35,934 nucleotides of DNA from Blastocatellia bacterium (GTDB lineage: Bacteria; Acidobacteriota; Blastocatellia; RBC074). The DNA lies in assembly GCA_016789725.1 (NCBI GenBank), contig JAEUQN010000063.1, positions 1 through 35,934 on the forward strand, given 5' to 3'. Positions within the stretch are counted from its first letter, which is position 1; every line of letters begins with the position of its first letter. Both the position numbers and the translations under genes were made by a program. A model generated the notes under the pieces. That model made no database searches. It saw nothing but the letters and a program-made list of their open reading frames with translations, and had not been told where the DNA came from. Shown piece by piece: positions 19,733-27,243 of this stretch.

Positions 19733-20167
19733 ATGGCGAAGTTATTTACCCCAGTCCTCGCACCAATGATCAGGAATCGGCCTTTCGTGCTGGTGATCCT
19801 CGGTATTGCGGTTTTGCAATTGCTTTTGACCTCTTTCAATTTGCCGATTTGGCGTTGTCCGATGTTGCACACGCTGGGCATTCCGTGTCCGGGTTGCGGG
19901 CTGACGCGCGCGACACTGGCTTTCTTGCAGGGCGAGTGGCGACAGGGATTGACTCTGCACGCGTTTGGGCTTTTCATGCCGATGGCGCTGGTGTTCATTG
20001 GCGGTGGTTTACTCCCCTCTCACCTTAAACAGCAGTTCGTTTTTCAGATTGAGAAAATTGAACATCGTACAGGCATCGTAACAATTTTGCTGTTTGCTTT
20101 GATTGCCTACTGGCTTGTGCGGCTTATATTTTTTCCTTCGATGTTTATCCGTTTGGTTGCTGGATAA
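19733..20167 (+). CDS. DUF2752 membrane protein
   Basis: The protein has 144 residues with three predicted membrane helices (about 18-36, 76-98 and 112-137). The defining motif of DUF2752 is present: CPMLHTLGIPCPGCGLTRATLAFLQG at about 42-67, a cysteine-rich extracytoplasmic or interfacial segment. The function is unknown; the CPGCGLTR motif could bind metal or form a disulfide. It starts 6 bases after the DUF4350 gene and is followed 39 bases later by a small membrane protein gene with a strong SD. Such DUF2752 plus small membrane protein pairs are recurrent in bacteria. Confidence 0.88.
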   Translation: MAKLFTPVLAPMIRNRPFVLVILGIAVLQLLLTSFNLPIWRCPMLHTLGIPCPGCGLTRATLAFLQGEWRQGLTLHAFGLFMPMALVFIGGGLLPSHLKQQFVFQIEKIEHRTGIVTILLFALIAYWLVRLIFFPSMFIRLVAG

Positions 20168-20206
20168 GCACATCACTCACACCAAAAAAATAAGGAGGCT
20201 CACGTT

Positions 20207-20479
20207 ATGGCATTGTTACTTTCTCTGCTCTTGATAGCAGTTGGTCTAGGTGCGTTTGTTTGTTTCATCATCGTTCTTATCAAGCTGTTTCAGAACGAAG
20301 GACCACTCTGGGGGATTCTGGGACTGATCTGCGGCTTGTATACGCTTGTGTGGGGTTGGATGAATGCGGACAAATTTAATATCCGCAAGATCATGATGAT
20401 TTGGACCGGTTTGATTGTCGCCCAAATTGTCCTATACGTTCTGATGATGTCATTAGGGTTGCTTGCCGCCAACCAGTAA
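20207..20479 (+). CDS. Small membrane protein of unknown function (90 residues)
   Basis: An excellent SD (AAGGAGG) precedes the ATG. The product has a long N-terminal helix (about 3-28), a short hydrophobic stretch GPLWGILGLICGLYTLVWGW (about 32-51) and a third helix (about 63-86), with a polar hinge NADKFNIRKI between. I recognise no catalytic residue. It is the last gene before a strong terminator, in a run with the DUF4350 and DUF2752 genes, and it probably works with the DUF2752 protein in the inner membrane. Confidence 0.82.
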   Translation: MALLLSLLLIAVGLGAFVCFIIVLIKLFQNEGPLWGILGLICGLYTLVWGWMNADKFNIRKIMMIWTGLIVAQIVLYVLMMSLGLLAANQ

Positions 20480-20502
20480 ATTTTTACCTCAACTATTACC
20501 TT

Positions 20503-20550
20503 CGCGCTGAAGACAAGCGAATCAAGGCTTGTCTTCAGCGCGCTCCCTTT
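20503..20550 (+). terminator. Strong rho-independent terminator after the DUF4350-DUF2752 operon
   Basis: A perfect 16-bp stem (20503-20518 with 20527-20542, core GCTGAAGACAAGC) has an 8-base loop and is followed by CTCCCTTTTC. It ends the three-gene run that starts at 18323. Confidence 0.85.
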
Positions 20551-20615
20551 TCATCACCGTGCCAGCTTTTTTTCTGTAGTAGTTTGCAGCTTGCTCCCCA
20601 GAATGAGGTCAATGT

Positions 20616-21263
20616 ATGGATTTCAAGCCGGGTGAATTTTTTGTCGGCATCGTAGATTTCTTTGCGATTCTGATGCCGGGCGCGTTGCTTGCCTATGCCA
20701 CCAAAGACTGGGCCAGTCAAAAACTCTTCGGCCCGATTTTGCCGAAGATCGAAGGCGAGGTGCAGGGTTGGGTCGCGTTCATCCTGGCCGCGTATTTATT
20801 GGGGCATTTTATTTTTTTGCTGGGCGCAGTGTTGGATCGTTACTTGTACGATCCGTATCGCAAACGTCGGTTGCGAGAAAATCACGACCGGCTTTTTAAG
20901 CGCGCTCGATTGCTCAAACGCCGCGCTTTACGTGAACGATGCAAGGCCCCGGTGCTGAATACTTACAAATGGGCGCGCACGAATGTGCAGTTGTTTCAAC
21001 CCGCCGCCGCCGTCGAAATTCATCGCCTCGAAGCCGACTCGAAATTCTTTCGTAGCCTGGTGGTGTTACTCTTCCTGCTGACCTTGTTTTTGTTGTACAA
21101 AGGCGCACTGTTGGCGCTGGCTATGAGCAGCGGCCTGATGCTGTTGTCGTTCATTCGCTACGCCGATCAGCGATACAAAAGCACGCAACTGGCCTACACC
21201 TGTTTGCTGGCGATGGATCATCGAAAATCAGACAAACCCGAAAGCGCACCCAAACCAGCATGA
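20616..21263 (+). CDS. Membrane protein of unknown function, coupled to the YjjX-type phosphatase gene
   Basis: The protein has 215 residues. The opening MDFKPGEFFVGIVDFFAILMPGALLAY is a hydrophobic segment with a PG kink, followed by a second helix (about 49-68, WVAFILAAYLLGHFIFLLGA). A long basic cytoplasmic stretch (RKRRLRENHDRLFKRARLLKRRALRER) follows, then one or two helices at about 145-180 and a polar tail ending KPESAPKPA. No known domain is recognised. The stop overlaps the ATG of the next gene by 4 bases (ATGA), so translation is coupled. The basic loop may touch nucleic acid or phospholipid heads, which is speculation. Confidence 0.8.
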   Translation: MDFKPGEFFVGIVDFFAILMPGALLAYATKDWASQKLFGPILPKIEGEVQGWVAFILAAYLLGHFIFLLGAVLDRYLYDPYRKRRLRENHDRLFKRARLLKRRALRERCKAPVLNTYKWARTNVQLFQPAAAVEIHRLEADSKFFRSLVVLLFLLTLFLLYKGALLALAMSSGLMLLSFIRYADQRYKSTQLAYTCLLAMDHRKSDKPESAPKPA

Positions 21264-21805
21264 CCCCTCAGCTACTCTTTGCCGTTGGCTCCGAAAATCC
21301 CGTCAAAATCAATTGTGTGGCCGCTGCTGTGACAGCCTTCTGGCCGACCGCGCGGGTGGTTGGCACTCGCACCGATTCGCAGGTCAGCGCCCAACCAACT
21401 TCCGAACACGAAATGTGTCTCGGCGCGTTCAATCGGGCGCAGCAATCGCTTGAAAACATTGTTGCCGCACAATACGGCGTCGGCATCGAAGGTGGCATTG
21501 AAGACAACGAGGATGGGATGTGGGCCTTTGCCGTGATCGTCATCGTGGATCGCAATCGCCGCATCAGCGAAGGCCAAACCGGGCGCTTCAAATTGCCGGA
21601 AGGAGTGGCGCGGTTAATCCGCGAGGAAGGCTTGGAACTGGGCGAAGCCGATGATCGTTTCTTCGGTCGTCAGAACTCCAAACAAAACGAAGGTGCGATA
21701 GGCATTTTGTCCGATGGCAGAATTACGCGGATGGAATTGTACCAACCGGCAGTCATCTTCGCGCTGCTGCCATTTCTTCATCCTGAATATTACGAAGAAC
21801 TGTAA
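21260..21805 (+). CDS. yjjX: YjjX-type inosine/xanthosine triphosphatase (DUF84)
   Basis: The protein has 181 residues. It opens FAVGSENPVKINCVAAA, the family's substrate-binding N-terminus, and contains QPTSEHEMCLGAFNRAQ, YGVGIEGGIED and SEGQTGRFKLP, all typical of the non-canonical purine NTP phosphatase family related to Maf/HAM1 folds. It should hydrolyse ITP and XTP to the monophosphates and so keep deaminated purines out of nucleic acids. It starts inside the stop of the upstream membrane-protein gene. The function call is firm at family level; substrate range is inferred. Confidence 0.9.
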   Translation: MTPQLLFAVGSENPVKINCVAAAVTAFWPTARVVGTRTDSQVSAQPTSEHEMCLGAFNRAQQSLENIVAAQYGVGIEGGIEDNEDGMWAFAVIVIVDRNRRISEGQTGRFKLPEGVARLIREEGLELGEADDRFFGRQNSKQNEGAIGILSDGRITRMELYQPAVIFALLPFLHPEYYEEL

Positions 21806-21807
21806 GG

Positions 21808-21822
21808 CAGGCGGCCCGCCTG
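21808..21822 (+). repeat. GC-rich palindrome after yjjX
   Basis: CAGGCGG and CCGCCTG are exact reverse complements around one C. It lies right after the yjjX stop and 18 bases before the SD AGGAGGTG of the deacylase gene. No T-run follows. It may be a small REP-like element or a pause hairpin. Confidence 0.4.
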
Positions 21823-21844
21823 TCACCCTTTAGGAGGTGAATTT

Positions 21845-23443
21845 ATGAGAGTACTTTTTCGATTACTTGGTGGTTCGTTGCTCATAGCTGTGCTTCTCTC
21901 GTTGCTCGGCGCACAACCACCGACCTATGATTTGTTGATTCGCGGCGGGCGCATTGTGGACGGAACGGGCGGTTCGTGGTGGCGCGGCGACGTTGCCGTG
22001 CGTGGCGATACGATTGCGGCCATCGGCAAGCTCGGCAATGCTTCCGCGCGGCACGTGATCGAAGCAAACGACCTGATCGTCGCGCCCGGATTCATTGACA
22101 TTCACAGTCATTCGATGGGCATCCTTGAATCACCAAGCGCCGAAAATGCTGTGCGCGAAGGTGTGACGACCGTGATTGATGGCAATGATGGCAGTTCGCC
22201 CCTGCCCTTCCAACCGTTCTTCGACAAATTGACGCAAGCGCGCATTGCTATCAACTTCGGCCTGTTCGTCGGTCAAGGTACGGTGCGCGGGCGCGTCCTC
22301 GGCAACGTGGATCGCAAAGCGACGCCCGATGAAATCGAGAAGATGAGAGCTTTGGTGAAACAGGCGATGGAAGACGGCGCATTCGGTTTGAGTACCGGCT
22401 TGTTTTATGTGCCGGGCAACTACACGCCAACCGACGAAGTCATCGAACTGGCGAAAGTCGCCGGGCAAATGGGCGGGATGCACATTTCCCACATGCGTAA
22501 TGAAGCGACAGACATCCTCAAAAGCATTGCTGAAACCATTGCCATCGGCGAGCGCGGCGGATTGCCCACGCAGGTGTCACATCACAAAATCATCGGCAAA
22601 GGCAATTGGGGCAAGAGCGTTGAGACGCTGAAAATGATCAACGAAGCCCGCGCGCGCGGCGTGGACGTGAGCATAGACCAATATCCGTACACTGCTTCCA
22701 GCACTGGTCTTGCCGCGCTCCTGCCACAATGGGCGCAGGAAGGCACACCCGCCGAGGTTCTCAAACGGCTCAACGATCCGCCGACGCGTGCGAAGATCAA
22801 AGCCGCGATTGTCGAAAACCTCAAATTTGATCGCGGTGGTGGAGATACGAAAAATGTAGTGATTGCCGCGTGTGGCTGGGATCGCAATCTGGAAGGAAAA
22901 AGTCTTGCAGACATCACGCGCGCACGTGGCGGTTCAGCTTCATTTGAAGACGCCGCTGAAACCGCGTTGGAAATCATAGCCAAGGGCGGCGCAAGCGCGA
23001 TTTATCACGCGATTAACGAAGACGATGTGGCGCGGATTATGCAAGAACCACTGACAATGGTTGCTTCGGACGGCGGCGTAGTTATGTTCAAACGTGGCGC
23101 ACCGCATCCACGCAATTACGGTACGTTCGCGCGCGTGTTGGGCGTGTATGCGCGCGAAAAAAATGTACTGCGCCTGGAAGAAGCCGTGCGCAAAATGTCC
23201 TCGCTTCCAGCTTCGCGCCTGAAGTTGATGGATCGCGGGTTGTTACGCGTCGGAATGAAGGCCGACATCGTCGTGTTTGATGCCGCAAGGGTGAAAGACC
23301 GTGCAACCTTTGCTGAACCGCATCAGTATGCGGAAGGTTTTCATTATGTGGTCGTCAATGGCAGCGTGGCACTGGACAATGGCAAGATGACTGATGTTCG
23401 CGCGGGGCAGGTGCTGCGTGGCACAGCGGCGCGGCGACCATAA
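21845..23443 (+). CDS. N-acyl-D-amino-acid deacylase (D-aminoacylase) family amidohydrolase
   Basis: The protein has 532 residues, with SD AGGAGGTG 7 bases upstream and a signal peptide or anchor (MRVLFRLLGGSLLIAVLLSLLGAQ). The composite amidohydrolase fold is clear: YDLLIRGGRIVDGTGG and GDVAVRGDTIAAIGKLG form the N-terminal beta-sandwich. Metal-site GFIDIHSHS, MHISHMRNE, QVSHHKI, TMVASDGG and the family's GAPHPRNYGTFARVLG follow, then LRVGMKADIVVFDAARVKD. It should release D-amino acids from N-acyl or peptide-like substrates in the periplasm. L-isoaspartyl dipeptidase and other deacylases share much of this layout, so the exact substrate is open. An inverted repeat of about 89 bases (23449-23537) follows the stop. 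Confidence 0.9.
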   Translation: MRVLFRLLGGSLLIAVLLSLLGAQPPTYDLLIRGGRIVDGTGGSWWRGDVAVRGDTIAAIGKLGNASARHVIEANDLIVAPGFIDIHSHSMGILESPSAENAVREGVTTVIDGNDGSSPLPFQPFFDKLTQARIAINFGLFVGQGTVRGRVLGNVDRKATPDEIEKMRALVKQAMEDGAFGLSTGLFYVPGNYTPTDEVIELAKVAGQMGGMHISHMRNEATDILKSIAETIAIGERGGLPTQVSHHKIIGKGNWGKSVETLKMINEARARGVDVSIDQYPYTASSTGLAALLPQWAQEGTPAEVLKRLNDPPTRAKIKAAIVENLKFDRGGGDTKNVVIAACGWDRNLEGKSLADITRARGGSASFEDAAETALEIIAKGGASAIYHAINEDDVARIMQEPLTMVASDGGVVMFKRGAPHPRNYGTFARVLGVYAREKNVLRLEEAVRKMSSLPASRLKLMDRGLLRVGMKADIVVFDAARVKDRATFAEPHQYAEGFHYVVVNGSVALDNGKMTDVRAGQVLRGTAARRP

Positions 23444-23448
23444 GAAAC

Positions 23449-23537
23449 GTATTGTAGACTGTCTAATTTGCGGCTGTCTTTCGTGCCCCACGATTTATCA
23501 CTGTAGCCAACACCGCAGGCTGGACAGTCTACGATAC
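23449..23537 (+). repeat. Inverted-repeat element with TGTAGACTGTC arms
   Basis: The left arm (23449-23463) and right arm (23523-23537) match at 14 of 15 positions; beyond that they continue about ten bases with mostly transition differences (T/C, A/G) through TTTGCGG against CCTGCGG. Several of the differences give G-U pairs in RNA, so an 89-base folded transcript is plausible. It lies 6 bases after the deacylase stop and upstream of the S46 peptidase gene, in the orientation of both. No U-run follows. It may be a MITE- or REP-type element. Confidence 0.65.
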
Positions 23538-23617
23538 ATCTAAATACCGCTTGAAATCCCTGCCAATCCCGGTCATTCTGTTGTTCGTCCCCGTAATTTC
23601 AAACTCTGAGGTAATCT

Positions 23618-25729
23618 ATGAATCTTTTCTTTTCCCGCCGCCTGAAGCAATCAACGGCATTGTTGTGTAGCACTGCATTATTGCTGACCGCGTTCGCTTT
23701 GCCTGCGACTGCGGACGAAGGCATGTGGACGTATTTCAATTTGCCGACCAAACAGCTCAAAGAAAAATACGGCTTCGAGGCCACTCAGGCCTGGCTCGAT
23801 CATTTGCGTTTAGCCAGCGTGCGCTTCAACGACGGCGGTTCCGGTTCGTTCATTAGCCCCAGCCTGGTTATCACGAATCACCACGTGGCGAGCGGGCAAT
23901 TGCAAAAGATTTCGACGGCGCAAAAAGATTATTTGAAAGAGGGCTTTTTGGCGAAGAATCAGGCCGAAGAAATCAAATGCGCTGATTTGGAATTGAACGT
24001 GCTGATGTCTATGGAAGACGTGACAGCACGCGTCAACGGAGCCAGCAAACCAGAGATGAATGCCGGGCAATCCCGCGCCGCGCGCCGCGACGAAATCACC
24101 AGGATTCAAAAAGAAAGCACCGAAAAAACGGGCCTTCGCTCCGATGTGGTTTCGTTTTATCAAGGCAGTGAATGGTGGCTCTATCGTTACAAAAAATACA
24201 CCGACGTGCGCATCGTCTTTGCGCCCGAAAAACAGGCGGCATTCTTTGGCGGCGATCCCGACAACTTCACCTATCCGCGCTTTGATATGGACGTGACAAT
24301 TATGCGCGTCTATGAAAACGGTAAGCCCGTTGCCTCTCCGCATTATTTGAAGTGGAATTCCGACAGTGCGAAAGATGGTGATCTGGTTTTTGTTTCGGGG
24401 CATCCTGGCTCGACGCAGCGTAACATCACGATGGCGCAGATTGAATATCAACGCGACGTTCGTTATCCGCGCGTGTTGAATTTCCTCAAGCGTTCGTTAT
24501 CCGCACTCAATGAATATGCGGCTTTGGGCACAGAACAACGTCGTCAGGCAGAGGAAGACATCTTCGGTTTTGAAAACACGCAAAAGGCGTACATCGGCCA
24601 ATATCAAGGCTTGCTCGACAAAAACATCATTGCCAAAAAACAAGCCGAGGAAACCGATTTGCGTGCGAAGGTCAGCGCGAATCCCGAATGGAAAGCGGCC
24701 TATGGCAGCGCGTGGGATGAAATCGCCCAGGCGCAAGCCAAGCTCAATGAAATTGATAAGGAGCGTCGTTTCCGCAACATCGGTAATTCGCAGTTATTCA
24801 ACCTCGCCGCGTTGCTCGACGAATACATCAAGCAAATGAAAAAGCCTGATGCCGAGCGCGACCCCGGATTTCACGAGGCCGAATTGGAATCTACGCGGTT
24901 GCAATTGTTTTCGCCTGCGCCCACGTATCCAAAGCTTGAAGAACGCGTGATCGCGGGCAATATGCAATTGGCGCTGGACGAACTCGGTGCCGATGATCCG
25001 TTTGTCAAAGTAGCATTGGAAGGTAAAACCCCAAGTGAGTTTGCGAAGGCGTTGATTGCCGGAACCAAAATTGGCGACCCCGCCTATCGCAAATCGCTGG
25101 CAGATGGCGGCGAAGCGGCGGTCAATGCCTCCAATGACACCATGCTCGCCTTGACGAAAAAATTGGTTCCAATGATGGAAGCAATGGAAGTGATGGTTGC
25201 GCCATTGATGGGACAAATCGCCGCCGCCAACGAAAAGATCGGCAAAGCGCGCTTTGCGGTCTATGGTCGTTCGCAATACCCGGATGCGAACTTTACCTTG
25301 CGCTTGTCCTACGGCACGGTCAAAGGCTATCCAATGAACGGGACCATTGCACCGTCCCGCACGACGTTTTATGGCTTGTATGATCGCGTTCACAGCTTCG
25401 GCAATAAAGAACCCTTCAATACGCCGCAGCGGTTTCTGGATCGTGTGAGCAAATTGAATCTGGCGACACCGCTGAACTTCGTGACGACGAACGACATCAT
25501 CGGAGGCAACTCGGGTTCACCGCTGGTGAATCGCAACGGCGAATTCGTCGGCATCGTGTTTGACGGCAACATCGAAAGCCTGGTCGGCAATTTCATCTTT
25601 GACGAAACCGCCAATCGCACCGTAGCCGTCCACGCCGCAGGCATCATGGAAGCAATGCGCAAGCTGTATGATGCAACCGCATTGGCCGATGAAATCGAAG
25701 GCAAGATGGCGAAGAGCGCGAAGAAATGA
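23618..25729 (+). CDS. S46 family dipeptidyl peptidase (DPP7/DPP11 type)
   Basis: The protein has 703 residues with a signal peptide (about 1-32, ending PATADEG) and the family opening GMWTYFNLPTKQLKEKYGF. Catalytic elements of this chymotrypsin-like family are visible: His in SPSLVITNHHV (about 88-89), Asp in NFTYPRFDMDVTIMRVY (about 225-232) and nucleophilic Ser in IIGGNSGSPLVNRNGEFVGIVFDGN (about 630-650). A helical insert from about 270 to 500 matches the family's alpha-helical domain. It should remove N-terminal dipeptides in the periplasm. The SD is weak (GAGG at 23610-23613). The gene is convergent with the following one, with a small hairpin between. Confidence 0.93.
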   Translation: MNLFFSRRLKQSTALLCSTALLLTAFALPATADEGMWTYFNLPTKQLKEKYGFEATQAWLDHLRLASVRFNDGGSGSFISPSLVITNHHVASGQLQKISTAQKDYLKEGFLAKNQAEEIKCADLELNVLMSMEDVTARVNGASKPEMNAGQSRAARRDEITRIQKESTEKTGLRSDVVSFYQGSEWWLYRYKKYTDVRIVFAPEKQAAFFGGDPDNFTYPRFDMDVTIMRVYENGKPVASPHYLKWNSDSAKDGDLVFVSGHPGSTQRNITMAQIEYQRDVRYPRVLNFLKRSLSALNEYAALGTEQRRQAEEDIFGFENTQKAYIGQYQGLLDKNIIAKKQAEETDLRAKVSANPEWKAAYGSAWDEIAQAQAKLNEIDKERRFRNIGNSQLFNLAALLDEYIKQMKKPDAERDPGFHEAELESTRLQLFSPAPTYPKLEERVIAGNMQLALDELGADDPFVKVALEGKTPSEFAKALIAGTKIGDPAYRKSLADGGEAAVNASNDTMLALTKKLVPMMEAMEVMVAPLMGQIAAANEKIGKARFAVYGRSQYPDANFTLRLSYGTVKGYPMNGTIAPSRTTFYGLYDRVHSFGNKEPFNTPQRFLDRVSKLNLATPLNFVTTNDIIGGNSGSPLVNRNGEFVGIVFDGNIESLVGNFIFDETANRTVAVHAAGIMEAMRKLYDATALADEIEGKMAKSAKK

Positions 25730-25738
25730 GGCTCATCA

Positions 25739-25773
25739 GGCAGTAGGCAGTAGCGTGATTCATCCGCTACTGC
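25739..25773. repeat. Convergent-gene hairpin with GGCAGTA heptamer repeats (site E)
   Basis: GGCAGTA occurs twice in tandem (25739-25745, 25746-25752). GCAGTAGCG (25747-25755) pairs perfectly with CGCTACTGC (25765-25773) around a 9-base loop. It lies between two convergent genes, 9 bases past the S46 stop and 6 bases past the opposing gene's stop. It could weakly terminate both, although it lacks T-runs. Confidence 0.6.
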
Positions 25774-25779
25774 TCGCCG

Positions 25780-26181
25780 TTATCGAGAAGCTGCCGATGC
25801 AACTCCCACGACTATTGCTGCCACGGCTACCATCCCAAGATAAATTCCTGCGCCCATCAAGAAGCCCCGTTTGAACGGGCTGCCCGCTTTCCTCCCATCT
25901 ACTTTAGAAACCTTGCTCAAATCGCTGTAGGCAATGTCTCTCGTGTTGATCTGCCCGGCGGCATCTACGAGTTGAAGTCTGAAGGAGTCATTTCTGATTT
26001 CGGAGATGCGACCCTCCAGTGTTTCGTTGGAAACGAGTTTGAGCCTTACAATTTGATTGATACCGTGTTCGACGATTTGCCGCTTGAATTTGACCTCATT
26101 TGAAGAACCGGATTGCGCGAATGCCACAAAACCATTGCTGAATAAAGCTGCGATGACGATGGCCTGAATGAGCTTGAGCAT
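25780..26181 (-). CDS. Small secreted or anchored protein with an Sm-like segment
   Basis: The protein has 133 residues, with AGGAG 6 bases before the ATG and a signal peptide (MLKLIQAIVIAALFSNGFVAFAQS). Residues about 42-85 read VRLKLVSNETLEGRISEIRNDSFRLQLVD, the strand pattern of an Sm-like beta-barrel, a pattern met in small exported proteins of this phylum. A hydrophobic C-terminal segment (about 108-130, GFLMGAGIYLGMVAVAAIVVGVA) is probably a membrane anchor. The function is unknown and an RNA role is unlikely for an exported protein. It may follow a decayed gene in the same direction (26191-26452). Confidence 0.75.
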   Translation of the reverse strand: MLKLIQAIVIAALFSNGFVAFAQSGSSNEVKFKRQIVEHGINQIVRLKLVSNETLEGRISEIRNDSFRLQLVDAAGQINTRDIAYSDLSKVSKVDGRKAGSPFKRGFLMGAGIYLGMVAVAAIVVGVASAASR

Positions 26182-26190
26182 TATTTCTCC

Positions 26191-26452
26191 TCAATAACCT
26201 GGTGCTGCCAACTCGTGCGCCCCTTTCAATTCAGCACAAGTTGGCAGCCGCTTCATCGTTGCTGCGACGAAGACATTGATGATGTTTGTTTCGGTGGTAA
26301 AACGGGTTGTTGCGTTGCGCTGAAGTGCGCGTTCAATGTTTTGAAGGTAGACGAATTCATTCCGTATTCGTCTTTGCGTTCTAACTTTGCGATGGCGCAA
26401 AAGGCTTCCTCGCTATCGCAAAAATAATCGCTATCACGAACCCGCTTTTCAT
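26191..26452 (-). pseudogene. Possible decayed small secreted-protein gene
   Basis: The ATG at 26450-26452 has a good SD (AAGGAG) and opens a signal-peptide-like MKSGFVIAIIFAIA, but its frame stops after 23 codons. Another frame then stays open to a stop at 26191, just before the SD of the next gene. This looks like a small exported protein gene broken by a frameshift. It could also be a genuine short peptide gene or chance. The rest of the 26182-26599 interval shows only a 7-bp hairpin, CACACTT/AAGTGTG (26530-26547). Confidence 0.3.
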
Positions 26453-26599
26453 CTGTTCTCCTTCGCAATTTGTACCGCTGAATGCGCAGGAAGATAACGC
26501 TGACGGGTGGTTTGATTGATGGGGAATGTCACACTTTTTCAAGTGTGCTATGGCAGCAGAAAGCGGTGTACCAAATTCGTTGACGGTTTGTTCTGTGCG

Positions 26600-27232
26600 T
26601 CAATCGAGAATACCTGCCAGCTTGAGTTTCAACCCTTGCAGCAACGGTTCGCCGGATATAGTTTTGGGACGATTGAGGAGCTTTACTTTCTCATTGGGGC
26701 GGTAAATGTGAACTTTCTTTTCCAGCGGATCAAGCAGCCAGCCAAGTTGCGCGCCGTTTTCCAGATACTCTTCCATCTTCGCTTGCACGACTTCCAAATC
26801 GTCTGTTTCGGAGCGCAATTCGACCACGAAATCGGGACAAATCGGAGGGAACTTTTTGCGTAGCTTTTTCGGAACCCTTGTCCAGCGTTTGCGCTGAATC
26901 CAGGAAAGATCAGGCGAACGCTTGGCTCCATTCGGCAGCTTGAAGCCTGTTGAGGAATCAAACCCTACACCCGTGCCATCCTGCTTCGCCCAAATTCCAA
27001 ATTCTACGATCAGATTGTAGTTTCGATTACCACCTTCGCCGCCGGTTGGCATCATCACGATCATATCGCCCTCCTTCGTCATTTCGATTCGTAAATTGCG
27101 GTTTTGCTGGCAAAGCGCAAAGAAATCATCATCCGTCAGTTTGTGTTGCAACGTCGCCCATCGAAGAACTAACGCATCCGGGCTTGGTGGTGTGGGACGC
27201 AGTTTGATATTTGGTGAAAGTCTTGTACTCAT
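26600..27232 (-). CDS. Uma2 family protein (DUF820, PD-(D/E)xK nuclease fold)
   Basis: The protein has 210 residues from the ATG at 27232, with AGGAG 7 bases upstream; the frame is open for 23 further codons without an SD. The Uma2 core is present: LTDDDFFALCQQNRNLRIEMTKEGDMIVMMPTGGEGG, SPDLSWIQRKRW, then CPDFVVELRSETDDLEVVQAKMEEYLENGAQLGWLLDP and VHIYRP. The Asp and E.R residues in PDFVVELRS are those of the nuclease-fold active site. Uma2 genes are usually multicopy, and no cellular role is established. It starts 12 bases after the hydA stop, so it probably rides on the catabolic transcript. Confidence 0.88.
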   Translation of the reverse strand: MSTRLSPNIKLRPTPPSPDALVLRWATLQHKLTDDDFFALCQQNRNLRIEMTKEGDMIVMMPTGGEGGNRNYNLIVEFGIWAKQDGTGVGFDSSTGFKLPNGAKRSPDLSWIQRKRWTRVPKKLRKKFPPICPDFVVELRSETDDLEVVQAKMEEYLENGAQLGWLLDPLEKKVHIYRPNEKVKLLNRPKTISGEPLLQGLKLKLAGILD

Positions 27233-27243
27233 CACGATACTCC

